A stretch of 64,000 nucleotides of DNA from Agmasoma carcini (nom. nud.) (lineage: Eukaryota > Microsporidia > Thelohaniidae): contig JAOXFI010000013.1 of NCBI GenBank assembly GCA_029232285.1, forward strand, positions 1 through 64,000, written 5' to 3'. The translations under genes were made by a program, and so were the position numbers. The notes under the pieces were generated by a model that saw only the letters and a list, made by a program, of their open reading frames with translations, made no database searches and was not told the origin of the DNA. The first letter of the stretch is position 1; each line of letters opens with the position of its first letter. This document shows, piece after piece, positions 30,841-41,037 of this stretch.

Positions 30841-31799
30841 ATTTTTTTGATAGTAAATACAATCAACTTTATATCAAATAAAACCCATATAATCAATTGT
30901 GCTAGAATGCTTAACCTCTTTAAAAGGGTTGAAATGATAAAGACAGTATATAATACTTTGCTAAATGGTTCTGTCTCTTAGTATTTCAACATCATTCTAG
31001 ATCAATGATATTCATTTTTAAAATTAAACATTTAAAACTTTGGTAAAATTTATTAAATCACTTTATGTTTAAAATATGGCTTATTTTAGTATATTTATTC
31101 GTATTTTATAAATATGATAAAAATTCAAATACATTACGTAAAAACATTGAACATTTTATATTTAAAACTTTAGATGAAGACACATACAAAATGTAAATAA
31201 AACACAAAGAATGTTTTTTCTATTCTAACTATATTTACTTCATTAATAAATCCTGAATAAATTATTTAATCAACAAGAAATATGAACTTTTTTTGATCTT
31301 TACATATATGACATGTTTCTTCATTGAAAAGATTATGATTTTGGTTCAATAAAAAACCAAACAGTATATAAATTCAATTTAACTAGATTTTAGATAGTGC
31401 AATTTCAATATTTTCTCGTCAAATATATCTTTCTAGAAAATAAAAATTTTAAAACCCAATTTTTCAACAGAAGGTTTATTATTGTGAACCACAAACATTC
31501 ATATGTTGATGTTTTTCTTTTCAATTCACTACAACCAGATCTTTAATAAGATGCTACCCAGAACATTACAATACCATCCATAAATTTAACAAAATTCATG
31601 AATTTTAAATTCTCACGATTTTATATATTTACTATAAAAACTCACACAACTTAAATAATTTCTTAATTTCTGATGGGTATTATTTTTTACGTTAAATTCA
31701 ATAGCAAATTAAACAAAATTTCACGTAAAACCAAATTTGATTAATATTCTCAATCTTTATGGTTTTGTATGGTGTATATCCTTTTTTAAAATGATATAA

Positions 31800-32490
31800 T
31801 TTGAATCAAGACCGAAATTTTCCTCCCAGAGAAAAATCAATTTTTAATCAATTAATAATATATCGAACATTTTTACAAAACCACCTCGAAGAACACTTTC
31901 TTTCAACATCATTTCTCCAAGAAGACACCTACTTTAGTAGATTGCAATCCTTTCCCTTCTTTTATTCGTGTCTTGACTTTGGTCCAATATGACTCTATAT
32001 TTTGAGTATGAACTAAAGTTTCAGGATTAACAAAATTTAAACTATGATACACTACGTGGACTATACTAAGGTTAAGATATATCCTTGAATATGAATTTCA
32101 TTCATCAGAATAGATTATTGAGCCTCGGTGACATACTCTGTATATAATTGGTAAAAGAGTAGATGCGCTTCTGTCATGCACATACTCCATAATACCTTTG
32201 AAGGTCTTGATGAAATATCAGCAATACCAAAAATCCAAATATCAGTATTTTGGTATCTTCTATTGTTCGCCTTTCGTTTGTGGTTGAATTTTGTTTTATC
32301 AATCTGACATATAATAATTTGATTACGAATTATAAAGGGTTAAATTCAAAATATATTTTTGAGATTGTAACTTTTGAAGAATTGATGATGTTTAGGAATT
32401 TGGATATAGTTATATCATTTAGTCATCAATTCATGGTTTTTAAAACGGTTGAGACTACAGAAGAAACTACCTTTTCAGACTGAAAATATT
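31800..32490 (-). pseudogene. Merlin/IS1595-type transposase fossil, copy B (most complete)
   Basis: This is the best-preserved member of the family. From high to low coordinates on the minus strand, across frames, I read QIDKTKFNHKRKA (first Asp context, about 32,290-32,330), DIWIFGIADISSRPSK, DRSASTLLPIIYRVCHRGS, IIYSDEWNSY (second Asp, near 32,101), SLNFVNPETLVHTQNIESYW (third acidic residue, near 31,985-32,040) and TKVKTRIKEGKGLQSTKVG. At least two frameshifts and several stops interrupt it. No terminal inverted repeats were confirmed. The open + frame at 31801-31992 is only the complement of the 3' part. Confidence 0.85.
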
Positions 32491-32498
32491 TTTTGTAA

Positions 32499-32529
32499 GA
32501 AGGGCATGCATCTAAATGCCCTCTTGTCG
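32499..32529. repeat. Short hairpin AAGAAGGGCAT/ATGCCCTCTT
   Basis: A 10-11 bp imperfect palindrome with a small loop lies just outside the 5' end of Merlin fossil B. It is possibly part of a transposon end or simply chance. Confidence 0.5.
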
Positions 32530-34030
32530 ACGTTTTTTGATATTTAACAATTGAAAAAACACTCAGAACATCTGTGATATCTTTTTAAAACACCAAGCTT
32601 GCGTAATACTTGTGTGTATGATCAATAACATCTAAAAAGTTCAATATTATTGTTAAAATAATTGCTCATGTTAATTAAAATTGTTCAAATTTTGTTTTTA
32701 TAACTTAATTTTTAATTAATAATTAGCAAAATATTATATTGATCAAAAAATCGGTCATGAACCCGTAATTTATCCTTTCTGTTTTATTGTAAGTGTGTCT
32801 GTGTTAATTATATAACATTTATATAATTACCGGGTAAATAAAATATTCTAATTTAATTATTCGTTTTTTTTGAGATATGTCATAAGATAAAAGTGATTTC
32901 AAAAATATTTGATTTATAAATGTTACTCATATCATATATGTATATAATTTTTGTACAGTGTTATTTAAAAAGTATTAATTAATGAGATGTTTGTCATTTG
33001 CTTTTATAACTGTTTTAGTAATTTTTTGGTAAGGTTTTTTACAATATTCAATCATAATCTTGAAATTATATTATTGAAATAATTTTTGATCCAAAATCCT
33101 TTTTGTGTAATTTAAATATCATTGATTGAGGGTAATATGAAGATTAGAATGTTTTAGATATGACATTAATACCTTTTCTTATAAACCCATATAAAACATA
33201 ACAAATAAATCGAGCATTCGTCTATTAACACTTAGTTTCATAATTTAACTCACATGCTACCTCGATACAGTAAACATCTTCTTTCAAATTTTGTATTTTT
33301 TTAATACACTCTTCATAGGGACATCACCCGAATTCTCTGTACCACTTTCATATAACTTAAATCAATACATACATCCCATTTTATATTATTTCAATTATCT
33401 TTTGTTTAAATGCTTATAATTGCAGCCTTATTATGTAACTTAGTCAAAAAAGATTTATCAGTGCCAATTCTTACACGAACATTCATATTATACGAATTTT
33501 TTACATACTTACGGTTAATTAACTGACATTTTCCTATCAATTGGCTTACTTTAAGAATCATGTTCATGTCAGAACCGTTTATTTTTTAGTTTTTTGTAAA
33601 ATAATTTACACTGAGACCTTAGACAAATGTTATTTTAGAAATTCAATCCCTTTAAGTTTTACAATTAGCTTTTTTAGTATTCTAGGAGTAATTCTTATTT
33701 ATAAGGCAATGATATATAAAGTTTTTACTATAATTTTAATTATACTTATATTTATTAAAAAAAAAATTTTACAAAAAAATCTGTTTTTTCAGCAGTGTAT
33801 AAGCTGGGCGGAGCATTAAATATGATAGATGTCATCATTTAAGGGTGTAACATTCTATTCTTACTGTCATTTTTATTAAAGATCAATTAGTCTATGAATT
33901 ATACCCCTGCCATCCGTTTCTTTTGTTAAATCTTACTTTTAATGTACCAAATTTATATAATTTTTACATACTGGTTAGCTTTTCTACATAAATATGATTT
34001 TATCTTATTGTAGGAAACGTAAAAAGCCGT
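32530..34030. other. Gene-free AT-rich stretch
   Basis: No gene is recognised. The open frame at 33541-33819 starts only at TTG and has low-complexity Ile/Phe/Lys content. A TGTAACATTCTATTC and ATTATACCCCTGCCATCCG segment around 33850-33920 looks slightly like repeat R1 but is too short to claim. Confidence 0.4.
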
Positions 34031-34047
34031 AATTTTTCATATTTTTA

Positions 34048-34428
34048 GGGCTTGAGGGTAATAACAGGGGCACATAAGAAAATCAAAAATATAAAAAAGA
34101 TTAAATAAATTCAAAGCTATTGGTATGGAATTTTTAATACTCAATAAAAAACATCATAAATAATAACATTGAAGATTATGACTACAAAAGTATAAAAATA
34201 TGAAATTTTATAAATTGCAAATATTGACACTTAATAGCCAAAAAAATGAACATGTTCTACCTTCGCAATTTTTAAGTGTTAAAAATGCTTAATTCAGACC
34301 AAATTTTAGTTTTTATGTGTTAATATTCATAATCTTCAATATTATTTAATATGTTTATTTTTCATAACAAAAACTTTTAATTTATTTATTTTATATTTTT
34401 TCTGTGCCCTTGTTACTACCCAAAAGCC
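34048..34428. mobile_element. Foldback/MITE-like element
   Basis: The two halves are imperfect inverted copies of each other. Left GGGCTTGAGGGTAATAACAGGGGCAC (34048-34073) pairs with right GTGCCCTTGTTACTACCCAAAAGCC (34404-34428). Inside, ACATTGAAGATTATGA (34163) pairs with TCATAATCTTCAATAT (34329). Near the centre GCAAATATTGACACTTAA pairs with TTTTTAAGTGTTAAAAATGC. There is no coding capacity. The size (about 380 bp) and end-to-end fold suit a non-autonomous DNA transposon. Confidence 0.8.
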
Positions 34429-34682
34429 TTTTTTGTATAAACCACAATTAATTTCCCTCAAAATTATAAAATTATAAAATTTGGTGGATTTTATTCATGG
34501 CTTAGGTATTTGACATTAAAGTATAATATTTCGTGTATTTACCCCCGATAAACACCAATCACTAATTCTTAGCAATTTAGTTCTTTCTCTAATGTTAGTA
34601 TAATAAACTTATTTATATTGCTAAATCACAATGATGTATCATAATAAAATATCTCAAAAATATTATAAAAAATTTCAAATAT
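34429..34682. other. 3' flank of the FHA gene
   Basis: AT-rich intergenic DNA between the foldback element and the FHA gene stop. No gene is seen. Confidence 0.4.
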
Positions 34683-36206
34683 TTATTTTTTTGTTCTGCC
34701 TTTTCCCTTTGTTGCTACTTTCTTCTGTCGACCTCCTTTTGTCTTAACAGTTGATTTTTCTTCTACTTTATTGTCATCTTCTTCCTCCTTTTCATTAATT
34801 TCTATTATTTCCTCTTCCTTCTTCTTTTTATCACCTTTTTTCTGTTTAATATTTTCATTCTCATCCTTATCTAATAATTGAGACTCATCAATTAACGTTT
34901 TAGTTGATGTATTAATTCCTTCTTCATCTTGTTCCTTTTTATTTATCGTGTCACTAACAGTTTCATCAATTTCTTCTTCAACCACAGCCTTCTTTTTCTT
35001 AGAATTAGACTTTTTACTGACAGGTGCCTTTTTCTGTTTAGTAGCTGCTTTTTTAGGTGCCTTCTTCTTTACCTTTGTAGATTCTTTTGAATTTATTGAC
35101 TCATTCGTCAGTTGTTCATCAACTTTGACCCTTTTAACTTCATTCTCTAATTCAACATCAATATTTTTTTCTATATCTTCATCAATGTTATCTTTCAAGC
35201 CACTGGGCGTCATAGGTTCTATATTTTCATCTTTTGACTCACTAGGCATTATATTTTCATCTTTTGACTCACTAGGCATTATATTTTCATCTTTTGACTC
35301 ACTAGGCATTATAGCTTCATCTTTTAACTCACTAGGGGTCATATCTTCATCTTTCAAGCCACCATCAATGAGCTTTTCATCATCTTTTATAGTATTAACA
35401 ATCACTTCAGCTATATCACCTTCCTTTAATACATCAGCTACTGTGTCCTTTATAACTGATTTAACCTCAACTTCAACCATTCCATTCATATCATTCTTTA
35501 GTTCATCTTTGATCGCTTCTGCTACATCATTTTTAAAATGTTCCAAATCTTGTTCAATCTTGGCCTCAACATTCTCAATCTTAATTTTTGCATTTTCTAA
35601 AATATTTTTCTCTACAACTGCATTTTGAAGGTCAATGTCCTGTGGCTTCACCACTGAAGCATCATAATTCTTATCAATAGCTTCATTTATAGAATTATCA
35701 ACATTTTCTATTTTTTTATCAATCATAGAACCAATAATTTTAGGTGTTGGATCTTCACTAAAATTATCTTTAAATTCTTGTGCAACACCTTCAATAACGT
35801 TATCAGCTACCTCTACAAGATTAGACTCATCTTTAGATAATAATTCATCATATCCAGCAGCATCATCAATTCTTATGTCATTTAGGAACATAAATTTCCA
35901 AGTATCAATTTTAATCACTTTATTGTCAGTTAGAACATGTTTTTCAGTTTCACTCGGTACAAATACCATAGAATGCTCACCAATGTACTTGTTTCCAGTT
36001 AAATCATGACATGGTCTACTACAGAAAATTGTATTATTCTTAAAATTTACTGTAATATGTCTAGGTTGAACCTCAGGAGAAATAATCCTTAAATCATCAT
36101 CCTCAGCTGAACCTATAGACACTGTTGTAGATTTAGCACTATATGTTTTTACTTTATTCATAGCTGGACCATAAGCTTTGACTAGTCTTTTTCTTTCAGA
36201 ATCCAT
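34683..36206 (-). CDS. FHA-domain protein with acidic body and basic tail
   Basis: This is likely a nuclear protein that binds phospho-threonine partners. I start it at ATG 36206 (507 residues); five codons further upstream the frame begins only with TTG. An FHA-like domain occupies about 20-110: VSIGSAEDDDLRI, PEVQPRHITVNF and the Asn/His core positions fit the family. The middle is acidic and helical (about 120-290), then come 10-residue repeats PSESKDENIM (about 295-335). Lys/Ala blocks (KKKAPKKAATKQKKAP, SNSKKKKAV) look like nuclear localisation or histone-H1-like DNA-binding tails. The tail is again Glu/Lys-rich, ending in a GRQKK / KGKGRTKK block. No kinase, ligase or BRCT domain is present, so it may be a chromatin or repair scaffold. 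Confidence 0.75.
   Translation of the reverse strand: MDSERKRLVKAYGPAMNKVKTYSAKSTTVSIGSAEDDDLRIISPEVQPRHITVNFKNNTIFCSRPCHDLTGNKYIGEHSMVFVPSETEKHVLTDNKVIKIDTWKFMFLNDIRIDDAAGYDELLSKDESNLVEVADNVIEGVAQEFKDNFSEDPTPKIIGSMIDKKIENVDNSINEAIDKNYDASVVKPQDIDLQNAVVEKNILENAKIKIENVEAKIEQDLEHFKNDVAEAIKDELKNDMNGMVEVEVKSVIKDTVADVLKEGDIAEVIVNTIKDDEKLIDGGLKDEDMTPSELKDEAIMPSESKDENIMPSESKDENIMPSESKDENIEPMTPSGLKDNIDEDIEKNIDVELENEVKRVKVDEQLTNESINSKESTKVKKKAPKKAATKQKKAPVSKKSNSKKKKAVVEEEIDETVSDTINKKEQDEEGINTSTKTLIDESQLLDKDENENIKQKKGDKKKKEEEIIEINEKEEEDDNKVEEKSTVKTKGGRQKKVATKGKGRTKK
35221..35358 (-). repeat. In-frame 30-bp tandem repeat in FHA gene
   Basis: ATATTTTCATCTTTTGACTC and ACTAGGCATT form a 30-bp unit present in three identical copies (35221-35310). 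A diverged copy follows (35311-35340), with a partial one to 35358, and a further diverged block lies before 35221. The unit encodes 10 residues, so copy number can change without a frameshift. Confidence 0.95.
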
Positions 36207-36449
36207 AATGATGGCTAACAAATTTTTTATATATTATAAAGGAGATCAAAGGAGAATATACAAATGTTGAATTATTGTTAGTTAAACAAAAAAATATGAA
36301 TTAATCATATATTAAATTTTATAGTTAAATAAAACAATAAATAATTTTATAGACCTGAGATTGATTTATAACTAAATTTCTGAAAAAATATAAACAAAAA
36401 AAATAAAAATTTATTAAAACAAAAATTGAGCTTTTCAAAATTATAAAAA

Positions 36450-36531
36450 TGCTACCGGTGGGATTCGAACCCACGCCCTCGAAAGGAGCGGATCTTAAGT
36501 CCGACGCCTTAGACCGCTCGGCCACAGTAGC
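36450..36531 (-). tRNA. tRNA-Leu (anticodon UAA)
   Basis: On the minus strand the 5' end GCTACTGTGGCCGAGCGG pairs through its first seven bases with the 3' CCGGTAGC (one weak or mismatched position). The D-arm is GGCCGAGCGGTC, the anticodon loop is CTTAAGA (anticodon TAA), there is a long variable arm as in Leu tRNAs, the T-arm is GTGGGTTCGAATCCCAC, and the discriminator base is A. The lowest anticodon-stem pair looks mismatched (T-C). No intron or encoded CCA is seen. It lies between the FHA and L5 genes on the same strand. Confidence 0.95.
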
Positions 36532-36724
36532 TTATAAACCGTATTATAATAATTTATATACTTACTTGTCTAACTAATTTTTAAAAAGTTTTATTAGGTT
36601 TTGTAAGTAGTATTGGCTATAAATATAAATTCAATCATAAAATTAACATATATAAATATTAATATAACCAAAAATATAATAACTAACTAATTAAGTCTTC
36701 AAAATTCAAATATAATTAATTTTT

Positions 36725-37549
36725 TTATTCCTCTTGAGCAGCAGCTAACAACTTAGCAGCAATTCTTGCCTTTCTCTCCTCAAGTGTAAGTTTTGCAACT
36801 TTGTACTTCTTAAATTCAGAATAATCTTTCTTTTCCTTCTTTTCTTTAACAAAGTCAGTATCAATTTTTTTAAGGGCCTCCTCATAAATAGATTTTACTT
36901 TTTCTGGTGTTACATCTTGTTTTACATAACTTCCAAATCTTTTCTTGTATAATTCCTCGTCCTCTTCTCTAAGTTGCTTCATGTAATCACATAATGGCTC
37001 CATGAACACTCTACTCATAAATACTTCATTATCAAGACCACTTTCTTCATCAAAACCAGCAAGAACCTTTTCACCATGTGGAACGTGCATTCCAGCATCA
37101 AAGGCACCTCTCATAGCAACATATACATTGCAATCGAATGTAGGATTAGCTAAGCCAATGTCTAAGAAGGCTGTAAATGGTTTTGCCTCTTCGCCACTCT
37201 CAGCACACTTCTTGTTGTGGGCATCGATGACTCGCTTGGCACATAATCTTCCTGTGGCATAGCAAGCGAAATGGTTACTTAAACCGAAGGTGACTCCGTA
37301 TTTCTTAAGTTCAAATGAATCAGCGTGTCCAACTACTTGATCACCACCCATACAACACTTAACGACTGATACAAAGACTCTCCTGTTTGTAAGTCTTACT
37401 ACAAGTCTGTATTTTTCATCTGTATAGTTGTTAACGTCTTTTCTAATGAGTTTTCTTCTTCTAGCATAATCAGTCTTACCCTCTCTTCTTCTTCTTTTCT
37501 TAGTTTGGAAGTTCTTCTGATAGCTTGGTGTTCCTTTCCTGTCAGTCAT
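36725..37549 (-). CDS. RPL5: 60S ribosomal protein L5 (uL18)
   Basis: This large-subunit protein binds 5S rRNA together with L11 and sits in the central protuberance. The 274-residue protein is slightly shorter than the fungal and animal proteins. Recognisable blocks are NFQTKKRRRREGKTDYARR, YRLVVRLTNRRVFVSVV, YGVTFGLSNHFACYATGRLC, FTAFLDIGLANPT, MRGAFDAGMHVPHG and FMEPLCDYMKQLREED. The C-terminus is basic and helical. AAATTTTTTTAAAAAAAATTAGCCAC precedes the ATG. No 5' intron is visible, although ribosomal protein genes are the usual place for the rare microsporidian introns. Confidence 0.97.
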   Translation of the reverse strand: MTDRKGTPSYQKNFQTKKRRRREGKTDYARRRKLIRKDVNNYTDEKYRLVVRLTNRRVFVSVVKCCMGGDQVVGHADSFELKKYGVTFGLSNHFACYATGRLCAKRVIDAHNKKCAESGEEAKPFTAFLDIGLANPTFDCNVYVAMRGAFDAGMHVPHGEKVLAGFDEESGLDNEVFMSRVFMEPLCDYMKQLREEDEELYKKRFGSYVKQDVTPEKVKSIYEEALKKIDTDFVKEKKEKKDYSEFKKYKVAKLTLEERKARIAAKLLAAAQEE

Positions 37550-38529
37550 GTGGCTAATTTTTTTTAAAAAAATTTATTCTTAGGAAAGTTAAAATTTTTA
37601 TTAAAAATTACTATTTTTTAAATAATAATGAAGTAACTTAATTATTCACAGTATAACCAAATTATTACTATAAAATCACAATATGTAGCTTTTTATTCTC
37701 TTATAACGTTGTCTACTTAAAGAATGCCCGTTTTTAGTGAAATATCAGAACTAGTAGCTTTTTATTAATCATATGATGTTATATACAATAAAAAAACGCC
37801 TCATTTACTCATAAATACCCAACACAGCATGATATTCTTCTTTATTTATACGAATTTCATTATTTGATAGAAAATCAGACTTGGTGAAGATTCTAATACA
37901 AAAAAATACCATTTTTGATTAAAATTAAAAATATATGTTATTAACAAAATAAATGTTAATTTGATCCTTATGAACAAGTCGATAACGCTTTTATACCGTT
38001 TAATATAATAATTAACATATATACATTAGTGTTTTTATCACATATTTGTTACTATCAAATTAAAAGGTTTATACAAATTTATGATAAAAATATATATTTT
38101 TGTATATTTTCAACTATTAAGCTATTTCAAATATTTTGTTCATAGCTTTTGAAATTCAGAAAATCACATCTTTTATATGAAATAATAAAAAACTATCAAC
38201 CAGTCACATAAAGGTCATTATTATTGCTTGAATATCATGTTTATGTTACCTCTACTATCAAAATCTATTAGTAATGGCTCTTTAGCTAAATTTCAGATAG
38301 TATAATTATTTAATATCAAAATTAGAAATAACCAAGAATCGAACCCAGGACCTTAAACTTAGTTCTGTGTAAGCAAATAAATTAAATCATCTTAATATCT
38401 GTGCAAAAAACATCAAAAACCTATAATTAAGTTTTTTATATACAACTCATCACCCCAAAGTACACATTTACTATACTCTTAGCCATTTACCTGAATATTT
38501 ATTAAAAAAAAATCTTATCATGTATTTAC
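37550..38529. other. Intergenic, AT-rich
   Basis: No gene. TGTAGCTTTTTATTCTCTTAT (37682) and AGTAGCTTTTTATTAATCATAT (37752) begin two diverged copies of about 70 bp. A tRNA T-arm-like string (minus strand, CTGGGTTCGATTCTTGG at 38331-38350) has no matching acceptor stem, so it is at most a tRNA relic. Confidence 0.5.
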
Positions 38530-40065
38530 TTAATTGTACTTGACTGCAATTGCTGACTCATCATCAAACCCAAAATACGCACTTTGACATACCACAACTT
38601 TAATATGATCTATAGCAGCAACAGGATTTAAACTTAACTCAACATTCTTCTCTCCTTCAAAATATTCAAGCTCTATAACATCAGAATGAATAAAATTGTT
38701 AATTTTGCAATAAATAACAAAATTATTTTTGATAGGGTCAAGAGAATATGGACAGTGTGCATATTTTGCACCACTGCTGTTGACAAGCTTAAATGAAACA
38801 CCCAACCTATGATTTTTGCTAGCTAAGTAATATTTATCATCTTTCTTAACATTACGCTTAAAGCCTGATCCCCAGTCATCATTTTCAGTTTCAGTATCAA
38901 GATTAAAAGCCTCCAAATTTTGTAATTTAACTTCTGGAATACCACTCAATACCAAGTTGGCCATTTTAAGCTGATTATCACTAAGAGTTTTAGATAAAAA
39001 TTCATTTTCAAAAATCTTCTGAGTTGAAATATTATTTCTGTCTATGAAAGGAAATTGAAGACGGTACTGCTCAGGTGAAAAGATTGCCTGATTAAACATT
39101 TTTTCTAAAATCAACAATCTTTCAAAGATTTTGCCACGTTCAGCAACCAAAGCCACCCTTTGGAATGATTTTATGATGTTAAAGCATGTCTTTCTAACAA
39201 ATTCTCTATCCTTAACAGTAGAGTGCTTAGTCCTAAATAAATAGTCTACCATATGTAAATATCCATTTGAATAGCTTAACAAAGGGCATTTGAAATCCTT
39301 TTCAACTACTTTTTTAAGGAAGCTTAAATCATTTCTATAGACTCTCTTATCAAGATCTAATGATGTTCCTATCACGAACAGTAGTTCGGCAGTTAATATA
39401 TCATCATTTGACTCTGTAAATCTTCTAAGAGACTCATAAAATTTCTCAACTGTGCCGAAGTATACATTATTTTTATTCTTATCAGAAATATTTTTATACT
39501 TTTGTATGATTACATATGGTATGACTATTGATAGCAATGAGAAGTAAAAGAAAAAAGACTGTTTTTTATATTTAAGAAGAACTGATGGGATGGCAAAGAA
39601 GGCATCATTTGTCTCAAAAGAGTTCATGTAGGTGTCGTACTTGACGGGATCCCTTATTATTTCAACGTATTTGTTTAACAATATCATTTCATTCTTTTTT
39701 TCTTCATCATTTTCAATTTTAGAGATGGATCTAAGTTTTTTTCTATAAACCTTTTCAATTTTCTTTGATGAGGTGCCTGGTTCAACGTTAAAGTAATCAT
39801 GTGGATCTGCTCTATTGGCTGAGCCTACTTTTATTTGAGTAATATTTCTGATGAGGATAGAAAGAATGACAATTAGTGATGCCATAGTTGCGATATTCAA
39901 TTTGGAATTGGGTTGTTTATTTTCTAAGCACATATTACACTTGCATCTAAATTTTGGAGCTTTCTTAACTATGAGACATAGTCTATATAAGAAGACGGGG
40001 ATGAAGATAGACAACAACAGGTATGAAGTTGCCAGTCCACTATCATCATATTTGTGTTCATACAT
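38530..40065 (-). CDS. SEC63: Sec63-like ER translocon J-protein
   Basis: This is a predicted partner of the Sec61/Sec62 channel for post-translational import into the ER. I start at ATG 40065 (511 residues) because CCCC lies directly before it; the upstream ATG at 40134 would add 23 residues with no signal. The layout matches Sec63: membrane segments at about 9-30 and 56-76, a J-domain-like stretch (about 90-160, beginning DPHDYFNVEPGTSSKKIEKVYRKKL and ending VKYDTYM), a third membrane segment (about 175-195), then a cytosolic Sec63/Brl-like region with a beta-rich end (LGVSFKLVNS to the C-terminus). The J domain has no HPD: Ser-Lys-Ile fills its place, so stimulation of BiP would be impaired or indirect. 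The acidic C-terminal tail of yeast Sec63 is missing. Confidence 0.75.
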   Translation of the reverse strand: MYEHKYDDSGLATSYLLLSIFIPVFLYRLCLIVKKAPKFRCKCNMCLENKQPNSKLNIATMASLIVILSILIRNITQIKVGSANRADPHDYFNVEPGTSSKKIEKVYRKKLRSISKIENDEEKKNEMILLNKYVEIIRDPVKYDTYMNSFETNDAFFAIPSVLLKYKKQSFFFYFSLLSIVIPYVIIQKYKNISDKNKNNVYFGTVEKFYESLRRFTESNDDILTAELLFVIGTSLDLDKRVYRNDLSFLKKVVEKDFKCPLLSYSNGYLHMVDYLFRTKHSTVKDREFVRKTCFNIIKSFQRVALVAERGKIFERLLILEKMFNQAIFSPEQYRLQFPFIDRNNISTQKIFENEFLSKTLSDNQLKMANLVLSGIPEVKLQNLEAFNLDTETENDDWGSGFKRNVKKDDKYYLASKNHRLGVSFKLVNSSGAKYAHCPYSLDPIKNNFVIYCKINNFIHSDVIELEYFEGEKNVELSLNPVAAIDHIKVVVCQSAYFGFDDESAIAVKYN

Positions 40066-40088
40066 GGGGAGGAAGTAAAATTTTTTAT
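40066..40088 (-). promoter_or_regulatory. CCCC start motif deciding the Sec63 start
   Basis: The reverse strand reads AAAATTTTACTTCCTCCCC and then ATG. The A/T block plus C-run is the arrangement seen before most genes here, so it favours this ATG over the in-frame ATG 69 bases upstream. Confidence 0.65.
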
Positions 40089-41037
40089 TTGTTTGTAAAA
40101 TAACGAGAATGTAGCAAATTAAGGTAATTTTCAATTGAAAAAATAGCTAAACGTTAAAAAGCAACTTTTTTATTGTGAAGAATATTTTTAAATAAAATTA
40201 TTAAAGAATTGTTCATTAATTAATATGGTAAAAGATATTAAATAAGAGTTTGTAAAGCAATCAAATACACTTAATAATTATATAAATAGTGTTTTATAAG
40301 GTAAATGTATCATTTTAGACCAAATAAAAGGATTTTTATCTTATAAATCATCATTCTAAAATGACAAAGTTTTTATATTTTTTAATAAATAATAAAATTT
40401 ATTAATTTATGTGTAGATAGATAGTAAAATCTCATTATTATGGTAGTTATACGCATTTACATGCTATAGAGTGTCACAACTGCTTTTCAAAGCCCTCCTA
40501 TTTAAATAAGAATGAGAAGTGTATCATTGAATTGTTACCATAGAAGTATTAAAACAATGAAAATATATTATATAAATGATTAAAATGAGTAATAAACAAT
40601 ATATAGAAGAATGTTTACACTTTATTATATACAAAAGGATGTTATTCCTTATCAAATATAGTGAAAAGGGTGTAATCACTTCATATTATACGATTTGACA
40701 CCCCCAATCAAATCTATGAAAATGTATAAAAATACATATATATGGAAATAATAGCGATATTAAACACAAAACCATCTGCTTTAAAGGTCATATGTACTTT
40801 TATATATGAAAATTCTTTTTTATTAGCACTTCTTATGATTAAGCTTGATCAATTGTTTTTTCTAATGTTTTTATTAATTCAAAATAAAATATCATTCATT
40901 ACCTAAATAAAAATATTTGATTATCACCCAAATCTATCCTTTCTATGCCAATATTTTATATTCATTAATTATTAAACAATACAATCCCTTGTTTTAATTT
41001 TTTTAATTTTTTAAAAATTTTTCTTACAACCAAACCC
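40089..41037. other. Divergent-gene intergenic region
   Basis: This region is shared by the promoters of the Sec63-like (-) and Yop1-like (+) genes. It is AT-rich with no open frame I believe. TTTTTAAAAATTTTTCTTAC and CCC precede the Yop1 ATG. Confidence 0.4.

Noticed and set aside
33541..33819. 92-codon + frame with hydrophobic segments
   Set aside because: It has only a TTG start at its 5' end, A/T-driven Ile/Phe/Lys composition and no start signal.
34948..35628. 226-codon + frame opposite the FHA gene
   Set aside because: Antisense shadow of the Lys/Glu-rich coding region; Ser/Phe-rich composition is what the complement would give.
36325..36525. 66-codon minus-strand open frame beginning MAERSKASDL
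   Set aside because: Its start is a reading of the tRNA-Leu gene; this string is a well-known false protein from tRNA sequence, and the remainder is A/T-rich.
38331..38350. tRNA T-arm-like string on the minus strand (GGTCCTGGGTTCGATTCTTGG)
   Set aside because: No matching acceptor stem or anticodon arm could be built around it; at most a relic.
40066..40134. N-terminal extension of the Sec63-like protein by 23 residues
   Set aside because: The CCCC motif lies between this extension and the preferred ATG, and the extension would place an extra hydrophobic stretch before the usual Sec63 start.
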